A DNA stretch of 29,430 nucleotides from UBA1731 sp964567665. GTDB lineage: Bacteria; Verrucomicrobiota; Kiritimatiellia; RFP12; UBA1067. Below the pieces are notes generated by a model. The model had not been told where the DNA came from and did no database searches. It worked only from the letters and a program-made list of their open reading frames with translations. Positions 1-8,247 of this stretch are shown one piece after another; position 1 is the stretch's first letter, and each line of letters opens with the position of its first letter. The stretch is from the NCBI GenBank assembly GCA_964567665.1, contig CAZMNN010000029.1, positions 1 through 29,430 of the forward strand, written 5' to 3'. The position numbers were made by a program, and so were the translations under genes.

Positions 1-486
1 ATCGTGCTGGAGCGGCTTGACATGGACACGCACGAGAAGGTCGGGCCGGACTGGGTTGTTCCGCTTGCGCGGAGTGCCGGGAAACCGTACAACCACGCAC
101 GGCGGGCGAAGCGTGATCCAGCGCCCGTGTGGCCGGCGGGTGCACAGGCGTCCGTGACGTTTCTGAAGAACGGCTCAAACCGGGCGGGCGCGAAGTCCGA
201 CCAGTTCGTAGTGATGTTTCCGCCCGCGCAGTCCGCAGGTTCGGCGCCACGCGCCTACGACTACGCCGTGAAGGCGATCGGGACGAAAGGTGGCGTCAAA
301 CGGACGCTGTGCGAGAAGTGCGTCTATTCGCCGTACATCTACCGCAGCGAACGGCGCGACCGTCGGTTGGCGATGTGCGTGTTCGCCACGTCGGAACTTG
401 GCAGCGGACATGATGCGCTTCGCTTCGAGGTGCGTCCGCGCAACGCCTTCGGCCGTGTCGGCAAGCCGCTTGTCGTTGAGGCGTGA
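1..486 (+). CDS. C-terminal part of an unrecognised protein, possibly of metallophosphoesterase type
   Basis: The frame is open from the first base, so the start lies outside the window and only about 161 residues are seen. The segment begins with the phrase VGPDWVVPLA, followed by a stretch rich in short beta-like segments (VSVTFL-type, FVVMFPP, YDYAVKA, LRFEVRPRNAFG). This looks like a fibronectin-III-like or jelly-roll C-terminal domain. I recall similar tails on calcineurin-like phosphoesterases of PVC bacteria, but no catalytic motif is in view, so that assignment is weak. It ends at TGA 484-486. A run of nine T (510-518) follows without a convincing stem. Confidence 0.5.
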   Translation: MVLERLDMDTHEKVGPDWVVPLARSAGKPYNHARRAKRDPAPVWPAGAQASVTFLKNGSNRAGAKSDQFVVMFPPAQSAGSAPRAYDYAVKAIGTKGGVKRTLCEKCVYSPYIYRSERRDRRLAMCVFATSELGSGHDALRFEVRPRNAFGRVGKPLVVEA

Positions 487-610
487 GGGCATCCGTAGTC
501 AGGTTTCAATTTTTTTTTGCGATTAGGCAATTCTTCGGAAATGTTCGCGAAGAAAATTGTCTTCGCATTTGCATCGCGGAGCTTGCGCCGATAGGTTTAT
601 GGTTCTGCCG

Positions 611-639
611 TTTCAATTGAAAGCCTGATGTGGTAAAAT
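611..639 (+). promoter_or_regulatory. Candidate promoter for the restriction-modification operon
   Basis: TAAAAT at 634-639 is preceded by TGG, giving an extended -10 (TGnTAAAAT). A weak -35 candidate, TTTCAA at 611-616, lies 17 bp upstream. It sits about 100 bases before the first methyltransferase start at 740. The rest of the 487-739 gap shows only a nine-T run and no gene. Confidence 0.4.
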
Positions 640-739
640 GTGCGTCAGTTTAATGCGTACGGATTCCATGCGGCGGAGGCCGTAGCAATGGCAACCGGAA
701 AGGGATTGAGTTGAGGCGAGGCTGCAAAGGGTGTCTACG

Positions 740-1693
740 ATGAAAGTGGTGTCGTTGTTCAGTGGCGCGGGCGGACTGGATCTCGGTTTTGCGCTGGCGG
801 GTCATAAGGTCGTCTGGGCGAACGACCTCTATGCCGATGCAGTGGAGACCTATCGCGCAAACATAGGCGAACATATTGTCTGCAGGGACATTGCGGAGAT
901 CGCGAGCGCAGATATTCCTGACTGTGATATCGTAATCGGCGGATTCCCGTGCCAGGGTTTTTCCGTCGCGAACACAAAGAGACATGAGTCGGATTCACGC
1001 AATAAACTCTATCTCCAGCTACTTCGAGTTGTGAAGGACAAGCGTCCGAAGTTCTTTCTTGCGGAGAACGTGAAAGGCATTCTGCACTTCGCTGGCGGAA
1101 AGGTGTACGAACGCATCCTCATAGATATGGAGGCACTTGGCTACCGCATCAAGAGCCGTCTGTTCAATGTTGCGGACTATGGCGTTCCGCAGCGGCGTGA
1201 GCGCGTGATTTTTGTCGGTGTGAGAGATGATGTGGCGTTTGACTACGAATTTCCGCAAGCGACGCACGACAGACATGGCGCGAATGGATTGCCGCAGTGG
1301 ATCGGGGTGGGTGAGGCTCTTGCGGACATTGTCGACCCCGATGTCGCCAACGACTTGCCGAACCATATCTACTCAAAATACAAGTTGAACTTCAATGGAT
1401 ATATCGGTCATCGTCCGCTCGACCCTGCAAAGCCTGCGCCGACAGTCACCGCACGGGGAGATGACAAGGGTGGTGTCGTCATCTTGCCTCATCCAAACGG
1501 TGTGCGACGAATGACTGGGCGTGAACTTGCTGCCGTGCAGAGTTTTCCGATGGACTATGAGTTCAAAGGGCCTCTTTCTTCCGTCTACCGGCAGATTGGA
1601 AACGCTGTGCCGCCGCGTTTTGCCGAATTTCTTGCACGACAGTTCAATGGCTTTGAAATGGCGGACGAACGTTTGCCAAAGGTGGAGCGCTGA
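740..1693 (+). CDS. DNA (cytosine-5-)-methyltransferase, first of tandem pair
   Basis: This 317-residue C5-cytosine methyltransferase transfers a methyl group from S-adenosylmethionine to cytosine in a specific site. Motifs appear in the canonical order: motif I FSGAGGLDLGF near residue 8, motif IV GGFPCQGFS with catalytic Cys71, motif VI ENVKG, motif VIII QRRERV, a target recognition region, and motif X GNAVPP near the C-terminus. ATG 740 is chosen over an in-frame GTG at 731 because AAGGG (726-730) lies 9 bases ahead and because the paralogue downstream also begins MKxVSLFSGAGG. The stop overlaps the next ATG by one base (TGATG), so translation is probably coupled. With its neighbours it forms a restriction-modification operon; the recognition sequence cannot be read from the protein. 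Confidence 0.93.
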   Translation: MKVVSLFSGAGGLDLGFALAGHKVVWANDLYADAVETYRANIGEHIVCRDIAEIASADIPDCDIVIGGFPCQGFSVANTKRHESDSRNKLYLQLLRVVKDKRPKFFLAENVKGILHFAGGKVYERILIDMEALGYRIKSRLFNVADYGVPQRRERVIFVGVRDDVAFDYEFPQATHDRHGANGLPQWIGVGEALADIVDPDVANDLPNHIYSKYKLNFNGYIGHRPLDPAKPAPTVTARGDDKGGVVILPHPNGVRRMTGRELAAVQSFPMDYEFKGPLSSVYRQIGNAVPPRFAEFLARQFNGFEMADERLPKVER

Positions 1694-2649
1694 TGAAGAT
1701 CGTTTCTCTTTTCAGTGGCGCCGGAGGATTGGATCTTGGTTTGATACGAGCCGGAAACACCGTGGTGTGGGCAAATGACGTTGATTTGAATGCGTCGGAC
1801 ACCTATCGGAGGAACGTGGGTGACCACATTGTCTGTGCCGACATCAAGGATGTGAAGATGAGTGACATCCCGGACGAGGCGGACGTGGTTGTCGGCGGAT
1901 TCCCATGCCAGGGTTTTTCGCAGGCGAATCTGTTGCGCGAAGTGGATGACGAACGGAATTCGCTCTATCTTTTTTTCAAGAAAGTCGTGGCGGCGAAGAA
2001 GCCCAAGTTCTTCATTGCGGAGAATGTGAAGGGCATTCTGTCGTTGGGGCATGGTGCGGCAATAAGGAAAATCATGGCGGACTTTGAAAAAGCAGGGTAC
2101 ATCCTTGACCTCCACCTTGTGAACATGGCTGACTACGGTGTTCCTCAGCATCGCCAGCGCGTCATCATCGTCGGTCAGCGCAAGACGCTTGGCAAGTCCA
2201 TCCTGTTCCGCTTTCCTCTCCCTACCCATGCCAAAGACGGTAAGGGTGGATTGCCGGCATGGAGAAGCATCCGCGATGAACTTGAACGGTTCCCAGATCC
2301 TGATCAGCCGAACGAGATCGTCAATCACGTCTATTCTGCGTACAAGGTGGCGTATCGCAATTTCACAGGACATCGCCCCACGAATCCGGACAAGCCGTGT
2401 CCGACGATTCTTGCGCGGGGCAACGGAGGCGGGGGGGTGTGCGCGATTCCCCACTATAACGGAAAACGGCGGCTGACTGTTCGAGAAAGCGCGGCTATAC
2501 AGACGTTTCCGGACGATTTCAAGTTTATGGGCGCAATGAATTCGTGCTATCGTCAAATCGGGAACGCAGTACCGGTTCGTTTTGCGGAGTGCCTTGGGCG
2601 TGAATTCGTCCGTCTTGAAAAGGAGGAGTGCAATGGGGTTGCCTTTTGA
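1693..2649 (+). CDS. DNA (cytosine-5-)-methyltransferase, second of tandem pair
   Basis: This 318-residue C5-methyltransferase is clearly paralogous to its upstream neighbour. It has FSGAGGLDLGL (motif I), GGFPCQGFS with catalytic Cys72 (motif IV), ENVKG (VI), QHRQRVI (VIII) and GNAVP (X). The similarity extends through the recognition region (NHVYSAYK, GHRPTNPDKP here; NHIYSKYK, GHRPLDPAKP in the first copy). The two may therefore recognise related sequences, or the two strands of one asymmetric site. The start overlaps the upstream stop by one base, and the last 17 bases overlap the endonuclease gene. Confidence 0.93.
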   Translation: MKIVSLFSGAGGLDLGLIRAGNTVVWANDVDLNASDTYRRNVGDHIVCADIKDVKMSDIPDEADVVVGGFPCQGFSQANLLREVDDERNSLYLFFKKVVAAKKPKFFIAENVKGILSLGHGAAIRKIMADFEKAGYILDLHLVNMADYGVPQHRQRVIIVGQRKTLGKSILFRFPLPTHAKDGKGGLPAWRSIRDELERFPDPDQPNEIVNHVYSAYKVAYRNFTGHRPTNPDKPCPTILARGNGGGGVCAIPHYNGKRRLTVRESAAIQTFPDDFKFMGAMNSCYRQIGNAVPVRFAECLGREFVRLEKEECNGVAF

Positions 2650-3892
2650 TTTTGTTCCCGTCAAGCCGTTCCAAGATTTCAAATGGAAGTGGGCGAGCCT
2701 TCAATGCACGGAAGGGTTGAATGATCCTGTCGTTCTGCTTGGTGTGTTGTTCCGTATGCGGAAACTTGAGCTGTCCGGCAAAAAATTGAAGTACAGTTCT
2801 GATGAGTTTGCTGATGAATTGAGATCGCTTGCAAAGGACATAGAGGGGCGTGGAGTCGGCGTAGACCTTGCTGGGCGGACCGGTGAGCGGAACGTCATCC
2901 GAAATTCGGGGCAGTACTGGCGCGCCGTAGGTCTCATTCCGCAGGATAGGCACGACGGGCGGATCTGTCTTACGCCGTTTGGACGGCTTGTTGCCGACCG
3001 CAAGATATCGCAGACAGAATTTGCGGCGTTGACCATTCAGACGTTCACACTGCCGAACACAGCCGTGCAGTCTGAAGATGAATGCGCCGAATGGCGCAAG
3101 GCCGGGCTTTGCATAAAACCGCTTCATCTGCTTCTTTCGTTGTTGGAGAGATTGAATCGCGAAAATGGTGAAGGGTACTTGACCTCTAAGGAACTTCTGG
3201 AGATTGTCATCCCACTATCGGGTGTCTGTGAGGCTACACTTGATGACTATGTCGCCTTTTTGACGGCTTTTCGTGCGGGAAGACTCGACATCTCTCATTG
3301 GCCTGATTGCGCACAGGGAGCAAACGACCATAGAATCGCCCGCGAGTTTCTCCTGTTCCTTGCGAACTATGGATATGTTGAAATCGCTGAGCATCAAGGT
3401 GAAGAACAGTTCCGCTACAACAAATTGATAGACGATGAGATTCACTCGTTGCTCGCTTTGCCGTCTGCGGTTGGGTACGAAGGAGTCCTGAATAGCCTGA
3501 AAGGCATGGATGTCGCATCTGAAATCGAACGCAAGCGGGTCGCAGTTGTCCGCAGTCGTCCGAATCAGGCCAGATTTCGCCGCATGGTGCTTGGCGAAAG
3601 TCCACGTTGCATCATAACGAACGTCACATTGCCAGAGGTATTGGAAGCTGCTCACATCATTCCGTTCAAGTACCATGGAGAGGATTCTCGCTCAAACGGA
3701 TTGACTATGCGGATGGACATCCACCAGCTCTTTGATTCAGGGCATCTCCGCATCAATGCAAATGGGAATGTCATGCTTACGGATCGGGCGCGGATGGACT
3801 ATGGCGCGACGATTCCTCCGGTTGTGCATCTCCCCGATTGTGTAGACCGCGACTACATACGTTGGCGTTGGGAGAACTACGATGGCGTGTAA
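2633..3892 (+). CDS. HNH restriction endonuclease
   Basis: This 419-residue protein ends in an HNH nuclease domain of the HNH_2 type. It has RCIITN, then His341 in AAHIIPF, Asn355 in RSNGLTMRMD and His364 in DIHQLFD, which match the catalytic and metal-binding positions of HNH nucleases. The N-terminal 300 residues have helical, winged-helix-like segments (for example LTPFGRLVADRKISQTEF around 120-140) and probably bind DNA. ATG 2633 is chosen because a perfect AGGAGG (2621-2626) lies 6 bases upstream; the longer reading frame is not needed. Overlap with two methyltransferases makes a cognate type II restriction endonuclease the best reading. Specificity is unknown. Confidence 0.85.
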   Translation: MGLPFDFVPVKPFQDFKWKWASLQCTEGLNDPVVLLGVLFRMRKLELSGKKLKYSSDEFADELRSLAKDIEGRGVGVDLAGRTGERNVIRNSGQYWRAVGLIPQDRHDGRICLTPFGRLVADRKISQTEFAALTIQTFTLPNTAVQSEDECAEWRKAGLCIKPLHLLLSLLERLNRENGEGYLTSKELLEIVIPLSGVCEATLDDYVAFLTAFRAGRLDISHWPDCAQGANDHRIAREFLLFLANYGYVEIAEHQGEEQFRYNKLIDDEIHSLLALPSAVGYEGVLNSLKGMDVASEIERKRVAVVRSRPNQARFRRMVLGESPRCIITNVTLPEVLEAAHIIPFKYHGEDSRSNGLTMRMDIHQLFDSGHLRINANGNVMLTDRARMDYGATIPPVVHLPDCVDRDYIRWRWENYDGV

Positions 3893-4012
3893 AAGAACGC
3901 TGAAGAGGCACTGAAAAGGTGTATGTCTCCGCACAACGGATTGTTTCATTTCTCACGCAGATGCGTACATTGGTCATGTTCTGCGGCGGACGCCCAAAAC
4001 GTGAAAATGTGC

Positions 4013-4018
4013 TATACT
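4013..4018 (+). promoter_or_regulatory. Extended -10 promoter for serA
   Basis: TATACT preceded by TGC forms an extended -10; no good -35 is visible. The expected start of transcription, about 8 bases downstream, coincides with an ATG at 4027 that opens a nine-codon frame (MGMKPSFLR, stop 4054-4056). The serA start follows at 4083. The layout resembles the leaderless-type promoters at 20443 and 28595. Confidence 0.5.
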
Positions 4019-4082
4019 TTGCGGCCATGGGCATGAAGCCCAGCTTTCTACGATAAACTCTACAACAGAAAGAACGGAAACA

Positions 4083-5249
4083 ATGAACTACAAGTACATG
4101 TGCCTCAATCCGATCGCGGAGGTGGGGCTTGCAAACCTGACTGACGGCTATGTGCGCACCGAGGACTTCGCCGCTGCCGACGCCGTGTTCGTGCGCAGCG
4201 CGAAGATGGACGAAATGACGCCGGGAGACGGACTGCTGGCGGTTGCCCGCGCTGGCGCAGGCGTGAACAACATCCCCCACGCGGAATACGCGAAGAAGGG
4301 CATCGTGGTGTTCAACACACCCGGCGCGAACGCCAACGGCGTGAAGGAGCTGGTGATAGCCGCCATGCTTCTCGCATCCCGCGACATCGTCGGCGGAATC
4401 GAGTGGGTGAAGGAGAACGCCGCCGATGCGACGATAAACAAGACCGCCGAAAAGGCGAAGAAGGCATTTGCCGGAACTGAGATACAGGGCAAGAAGCTTG
4501 GCGTGATCGGGCTTGGCGCAATCGGACAGAAGGTCGCGAACGCCGCCGTCGCCCTCGGCATGGAGGTCTACGGATACGATCCGTATCTCTCGGTCGACGC
4601 CGCATGGAACCTCAGCCCGGCGGTCAAGCGCTGCAAGAACGTGGAAGAGATCTACAGCGTCAGCGATTTCATCACGATCCACGTGCCGGCGCTCGATTCC
4701 ACGAAGGGCATGATCAACGCGGAGACGCTTGCGATGATGAAGAACGGCGTGATAATCGTCAACGCCGCCCGCGACGCTCTCGTGAACGAGAAGGACATGC
4801 TCGCCGCGATTGAATCCGGCAAGGTGCGCAAGTACGTCTCCGACTTCCCGAACGCCACGACGGCGGGCAAGAAGGGGTGCATCGTGATTCCGCATCTCGG
4901 TGCGTCCACCGAGGAGGCTGAGGACAACTGCGCCGTCATGGCGGTGAAGGAGATGCGCGACTATCTCGAAAACGGGAACATCGTGAACTCCGTGAACTAT
5001 CCCGCCTGCTCGCTCGGCGTTCCGAACAAGGCCGGCCGCGTTGCGATCTGCCACAGGAACGAGGCCAACATGATCGGCCAGTTCACGAGCATACTCGGTG
5101 CGGCGAAGGTGAACATCGACGCGATCGCCAACAAGAGCCGCGGCGATTTCGCGTACACGCTCATCGACACCGACAGCGCGATTCCGGAGACGGTGATCGC
5201 CGAACTCAAGAAGTGCGAAGCGGTGCTTCGCGTACGCGTCATCAAGTGA
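4083..5249 (+). CDS. serA: D-3-phosphoglycerate dehydrogenase, short ACT-domain form
   Basis: This 388-residue NAD-dependent 2-hydroxyacid dehydrogenase probably oxidises 3-phosphoglycerate in the first step of serine synthesis. Visible features are RAGAGVNNIP near 60, the Rossmann motif GLGAIGQ near 144-150, GYDPY for the NAD ribose contact, catalytic Arg230 in NAARDALVNE, and the catalytic His in IPHLGAS. The last 70 residues (NMIGQFTSILGAAKVNIDAI and onward) form an ACT domain that may bind serine. The stretch where the third catalytic residue (Glu) normally sits reads DFPNATTAGK with no Glu-Pro. I recall this as typical of a subfamily found in Clostridia and Bacteroidales. serC is not in the window. 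There is no strong ribosome site. Confidence 0.9.
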   Translation: MNYKYMCLNPIAEVGLANLTDGYVRTEDFAAADAVFVRSAKMDEMTPGDGLLAVARAGAGVNNIPHAEYAKKGIVVFNTPGANANGVKELVIAAMLLASRDIVGGIEWVKENAADATINKTAEKAKKAFAGTEIQGKKLGVIGLGAIGQKVANAAVALGMEVYGYDPYLSVDAAWNLSPAVKRCKNVEEIYSVSDFITIHVPALDSTKGMINAETLAMMKNGVIIVNAARDALVNEKDMLAAIESGKVRKYVSDFPNATTAGKKGCIVIPHLGASTEEAEDNCAVMAVKEMRDYLENGNIVNSVNYPACSLGVPNKAGRVAICHRNEANMIGQFTSILGAAKVNIDAIANKSRGDFAYTLIDTDSAIPETVIAELKKCEAVLRVRVIK

Positions 5250-5258
5250 CGTGCATCG

Positions 5259-5295
5259 CAGACGGACGGGCGGCATGACGCCGGTCGTCCGTCTG
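5259..5295 (+). terminator. Hairpin after serA
   Basis: CAGACGGACG (5259-5268) pairs perfectly with CGTCCGTCTG (5286-5295), and an inner GGCG/CGCC can extend the stem. It begins 10 bases after the serA stop. No T tract follows, so it could be a factor-dependent terminator or an mRNA-end stabiliser rather than a classical intrinsic terminator. Confidence 0.5.
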
Positions 5296-5382
5296 CCGAC
5301 ACCGACCGCCGGAAGCGCAATGGCCAGGGTTCAGTCCAGAAGGGGCGGCAACGCCGCAAGAAAGCAGGGCAAGGAGCCTGTG

Positions 5383-6417
5383 ATGAAAGAGACGGACGTC
5401 CTTCTCTTCACCGGGGAGCTTGCAGACCTTCTTGAGGCGGGGATGACGCTCGGCCAGGCCTTGAGCGCACTCGCGAACCAGGGCGACGAAGGGTCGCCGC
5501 AGCGTCTCGTGTGCAAGGATCTCACGGACAGGATCGTGAACGGAGAGTCGTTCTCCGAGGCTGTGAAGCACCATCCGAAGACGTTCCAGCCGCTGTACGG
5601 CAACATGATAAAGGCCGGCGAGTCGTCCGGCGCGATGATAGAGGTGCTTCGCAGACTTGTGGATCACTACGAGCGGAACGACGCGATACGCAGCAAGGTG
5701 AAGGGGGCACTGATATATCCGTGCATAGTGCTGTCCCTCGGCGTTATCGGCGTGATCGGGGCGCTCGTGTGGATAATACCGCTCTTCGAGAAGGTGTTTG
5801 CGTCCATGGGCGGCTCGCTTCCGCTTCCGACGCGGATTCTCATCGGAATGAGCGATGCCGTGATCGGATACGGCTGGCTGATGGCACTGTGCGCCGTGGG
5901 GCTTGCGGTGTGGTTCCGGAAATGGAAGGAGACGCCGGGCGGCAAACTGAAGTTCGATGGACTCAAGCTGAAGACGCCGCTGATAAAGAACATCGTCGCC
6001 AACGGAATCTACGCTTCGCTCGCGTTCACGCTGAAGACGCTTCTCGCGAACGGCGTGAACGTGCTCAACGCGCTGCGCATCGCGGAGGAGACGTGCGGCA
6101 ACGCGGTGATCGGCGCGGCGCTGGCGAATGCGCGGAAGCGGGTGACGGACGGCACGTCCATCTCAGGGCCGCTGGCGCAGTCCGGCGCATTTCCGCGCAT
6201 GATGACGGACATGCTCGCCGTGGGCGAGCGGGCCGGCAACATGACGGCTTCGCTTGAACACATCGGAATGCGCTACGAGAAGGACATGAACCGGAGCATA
6301 TCGGCGTTCACGACGGCGCTTGAGCCGATCCTGATTGTCGCGGTTGCGGTGGTGCTCGGCTTTGTGGTGCTTGCGATTCTGATGGCGGTGTTCGGGATGG
6401 TCAACGCGATCGGGTGA
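5383..6417 (+). CDS. gspF: Type II secretion system inner-membrane protein GspF/PilC
   Basis: This 344-residue polytopic membrane protein is the platform protein of type II secretion or type IV pilus machines. Two repeats of the GspF domain are visible. Each has a cytoplasmic helical part (LLFTGELADLLEAGMTLGQA near 6 and FTLKTLLANGVNVLNALRIA in the second half) followed by membrane segments near 115-140, 160-180 and 315-340. ATG 5383 is preferred because AAGGAG (5371-5376) lies 6 bases upstream; the frame extends to a GTG at 5251, but that part is Arg/Gly-rich and overlaps the serA hairpin. It heads an operon of pseudopilin genes. GspE and GspD are absent from the window. Confidence 0.88.
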   Translation: MKETDVLLFTGELADLLEAGMTLGQALSALANQGDEGSPQRLVCKDLTDRIVNGESFSEAVKHHPKTFQPLYGNMIKAGESSGAMIEVLRRLVDHYERNDAIRSKVKGALIYPCIVLSLGVIGVIGALVWIIPLFEKVFASMGGSLPLPTRILIGMSDAVIGYGWLMALCAVGLAVWFRKWKETPGGKLKFDGLKLKTPLIKNIVANGIYASLAFTLKTLLANGVNVLNALRIAEETCGNAVIGAALANARKRVTDGTSISGPLAQSGAFPRMMTDMLAVGERAGNMTASLEHIGMRYEKDMNRSISAFTTALEPILIVAVAVVLGFVVLAILMAVFGMVNAIG

Positions 6418-6470
6418 GCGCCGAAGGACGCATACGGTTTAGACAGTCAAACAAACAGGAGGTCAAGAGA

Positions 6471-6887
6471 ATGGAAAAGAAAGAAGTTAAGAAGATTCTG
6501 CGCAAGGCTGAGCAGGGCTTTACGCTGATCGAAATCATGGTCGTGGTCGGCATCATCGGACTGCTTGTCGCCGTGCTGATCCCGAACGTGACCGGCAAGA
6601 TGAACGAGGCGCGCATCGCCTCGGCCCGCGTCCAGATCAAGAACGTAGAGGAGGCGCTTGTCGCGTACAGCATGAAGCACGGCGGCAAGTATCCCGATTC
6701 CCTCGAACCGCTCACGCAGGAGACGGAGGACGAGGATGCGCTTCTGCAGGGCGGCACCGAGGATCCGTGGGGTACGCCGATACAGTTCGAGAAGCGCGGC
6801 AAGAAGCGTCCGCTCATCACGTCTGCCGGACCGGACGGAGAGTTCGGGACGGAAGACGACATCACCAACGTAGAGAAGAAGAAATAA
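6471..6887 (+). CDS. gspG: Major pseudopilin GspG
   Basis: This 138-residue protein has a type IV prepilin leader. After a charged 16-residue leader, the prepilin peptidase site is QG/FTLIE, followed by the hydrophobic helix IMVVVGIIGLLVAVLIP. The C-terminal part carries DPWGTPIQFE and SAGPDGEFGTEDDI, which match the calcium-binding C-terminal loop of GspG. AGGAGG (6457-6462) sits 8 bases before ATG 6471. It would form the main shaft of the pseudopilus in the periplasm. Confidence 0.92.
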   Translation: MEKKEVKKILRKAEQGFTLIEIMVVVGIIGLLVAVLIPNVTGKMNEARIASARVQIKNVEEALVAYSMKHGGKYPDSLEPLTQETEDEDALLQGGTEDPWGTPIQFEKRGKKRPLITSAGPDGEFGTEDDITNVEKKK

Positions 6888-6929
6888 CGGCTTCGGCGCC
6901 TGACGGCGTCGTCTGACGGAGGCATCCCG

Positions 6930-7781
6930 GTGCGTCGCGCAGGATTCACGCTCATCGAAGTGCTGATAGTCGTAGGCATCATCGTGATAATGCTTGCGAC
7001 ATCCGTGATGAGCGTGGCGTCCGGGCGCGGCGCAGTCCAGGCGAAAGAGGCGACACGCGGGGTCATCCAGCTGTCGCGCTACGCATCGTCGCTCGCTCTC
7101 CTCCGGCAGCGTCCGGTTGTGGTGACGTACCACCACAACGGCAGGATCGAGGTTCGCATTTCAGGCGAGGCGACCGGGGCGGATGGCGTGGGAGTTCCAT
7201 CAGACCCGATATACCGCGAAGTCGACGGCGAGACCACGCTCACGGCCGCCGAGTATGCGGCGGCGGACGAGGAGGAGAGCGCCGTTCCGGGCGGCGGACG
7301 CAAGAAGCGTCAGGGAGCGGAGACTAAATCCAAGGTAGCGTCGAGCGCGGCGGCGCCTCGCAACGAGAAGGACGGATTCTTCTACACCCGCAGGGTGTTG
7401 GATCCGGAGGTGCTGGCGAAGGAGGATACGGAGGGGGCATACGACGGCGTGACGTTTTCGGTTGAAGTCCTTGGCGAGGACGGTGCGCCGCTCGATCCGG
7501 GGCTTGCGGCGGCGCGTTCGCTCAGGCAACCGGAGCGGAAGCCGAAGACAGTCGACGGCGAGCCGGTGGAAGGTGAACTCGACGAGGAGACGGAACCTCC
7601 AGTATCCGTCACTTACGAGACGAACGGCAACGTCAACCCGTACAGGGTGATTGTGCGCTTGGAGGGCGAGGCCGAATCCTCGGAGGGCTTTGCGATAAAC
7701 ATCTCGCGCAGCGGAAAGGCGACTGTGGGGGATCCGGAGGAAGATGGGGGGCGTCATGCCGGTCGCGGCCGCAGACGATAG
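6930..7781 (+). CDS. GspH-like pseudopilin with long charged C-terminus
   Basis: This 283-residue protein starts at GTG 6930 with GGAGG (6918-6922) upstream. A very short leader MRRAG precedes the cleavage site and FTLIEVLIVVGIIVIML helix. The next 50 residues (RGVIQLSRYASSLALLRQRPVVVTYHHNGRI) resemble GspH/FimT minor pseudopilins. GspH is usually 150-200 residues; here the region from about 75 to 270 is enlarged and rich in Glu, Asp, Lys and Ala (for example EESAVPGGGRKKRQGAETKS), probably disordered or a lineage-specific insertion. It lies between GspG and the next pseudopilin, as gspH does in classical clusters. Confidence 0.78.
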   Translation: MRRAGFTLIEVLIVVGIIVIMLATSVMSVASGRGAVQAKEATRGVIQLSRYASSLALLRQRPVVVTYHHNGRIEVRISGEATGADGVGVPSDPIYREVDGETTLTAAEYAAADEEESAVPGGGRKKRQGAETKSKVASSAAAPRNEKDGFFYTRRVLDPEVLAKEDTEGAYDGVTFSVEVLGEDGAPLDPGLAAARSLRQPERKPKTVDGEPVEGELDEETEPPVSVTYETNGNVNPYRVIVRLEGEAESSEGFAINISRSGKATVGDPEEDGGRHAGRGRRR

Positions 7782-8247
7782 GCGAAGAAGCGGGTTCACG
7801 CTTCTTGAGGTGATGTGCGCAACCATCATCCTGTCGCTTGGTCTGGTTGCGCTTCTCACCGCGTTCATGCAGTGCCAGAAGATAATGCGCACCACGCAGG
7901 GGTTCGAGACGGCGCAGTACGTGCTTATGCTTGGAGAGACGCTGTATCCGCTGCCGTCCCCGGATCAGGTCATGGACGATCCGTTGGACAACGAACTGCT
8001 GAACATCGAGGAGACGCACGCGCTTAAGCTTGCGCAGGATCTTGAGCTGGATGACCTTTCGCGTGACCGCCGGGAGGAGCTTGACCATTACACGTTCGAG
8101 CGTACGGTCGATGAAGTTGACGACGAGGAGCTTGAGCGCAGTGGCTATCTGTACACCGTACGCACCGTGATAAGGTGGGGGCGGGCGAGGCGCAGCCGCG
8201 ACCGCAGCGAAACGACCGTAATCACGCTATGGAGGAAGAAGCGGTGA
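7744..8247 (+). CDS. GspI-like minor pseudopilin
   Basis: This protein of about 167 residues has the prepilin motif SG/FTLLEVMCATIILSLGLVALL, and its sequence resembles GspI (LEVMxAxxILsxGLxAL). The C-terminal half is acidic and ends with YTVRTVIRWGRARR and TVITLWRKKR. The start is uncertain. ATG 7744 has GGAGG only 3 bases upstream, and ATG 7756 would shorten the leader by four residues with no better ribosome site. The gene overlaps the upstream one by 26-38 bases and the next by 4 (GTGA). GspI would sit at the pseudopilus tip with GspJ and GspK. Confidence 0.75.
   Translation: MGGVMPVAAADDRRRSGFTLLEVMCATIILSLGLVALLTAFMQCQKIMRTTQGFETAQYVLMLGETLYPLPSPDQVMDDPLDNELLNIEETHALKLAQDLELDDLSRDRREELDHYTFERTVDEVDDEELERSGYLYTVRTVIRWGRARRSRDRSETTVITLWRKKR

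Noticed and set aside
1585..2682. 365-codon minus-strand frame opposite the second methyltransferase
   Set aside because: Antisense shadow; the plus strand has all methyltransferase motifs.
3777..5276. 499-codon minus-strand frame opposite serA
   Set aside because: It mirrors the codon structure of serA, has His/Arg/Val-rich composition without domains, and lacks a ribosome site; serA on the other strand is certain.
5251..5382. Longer N-terminus for GspF
   Set aside because: Arg/Gly-rich, overlaps the serA hairpin, and a better ribosome site serves ATG 5383.
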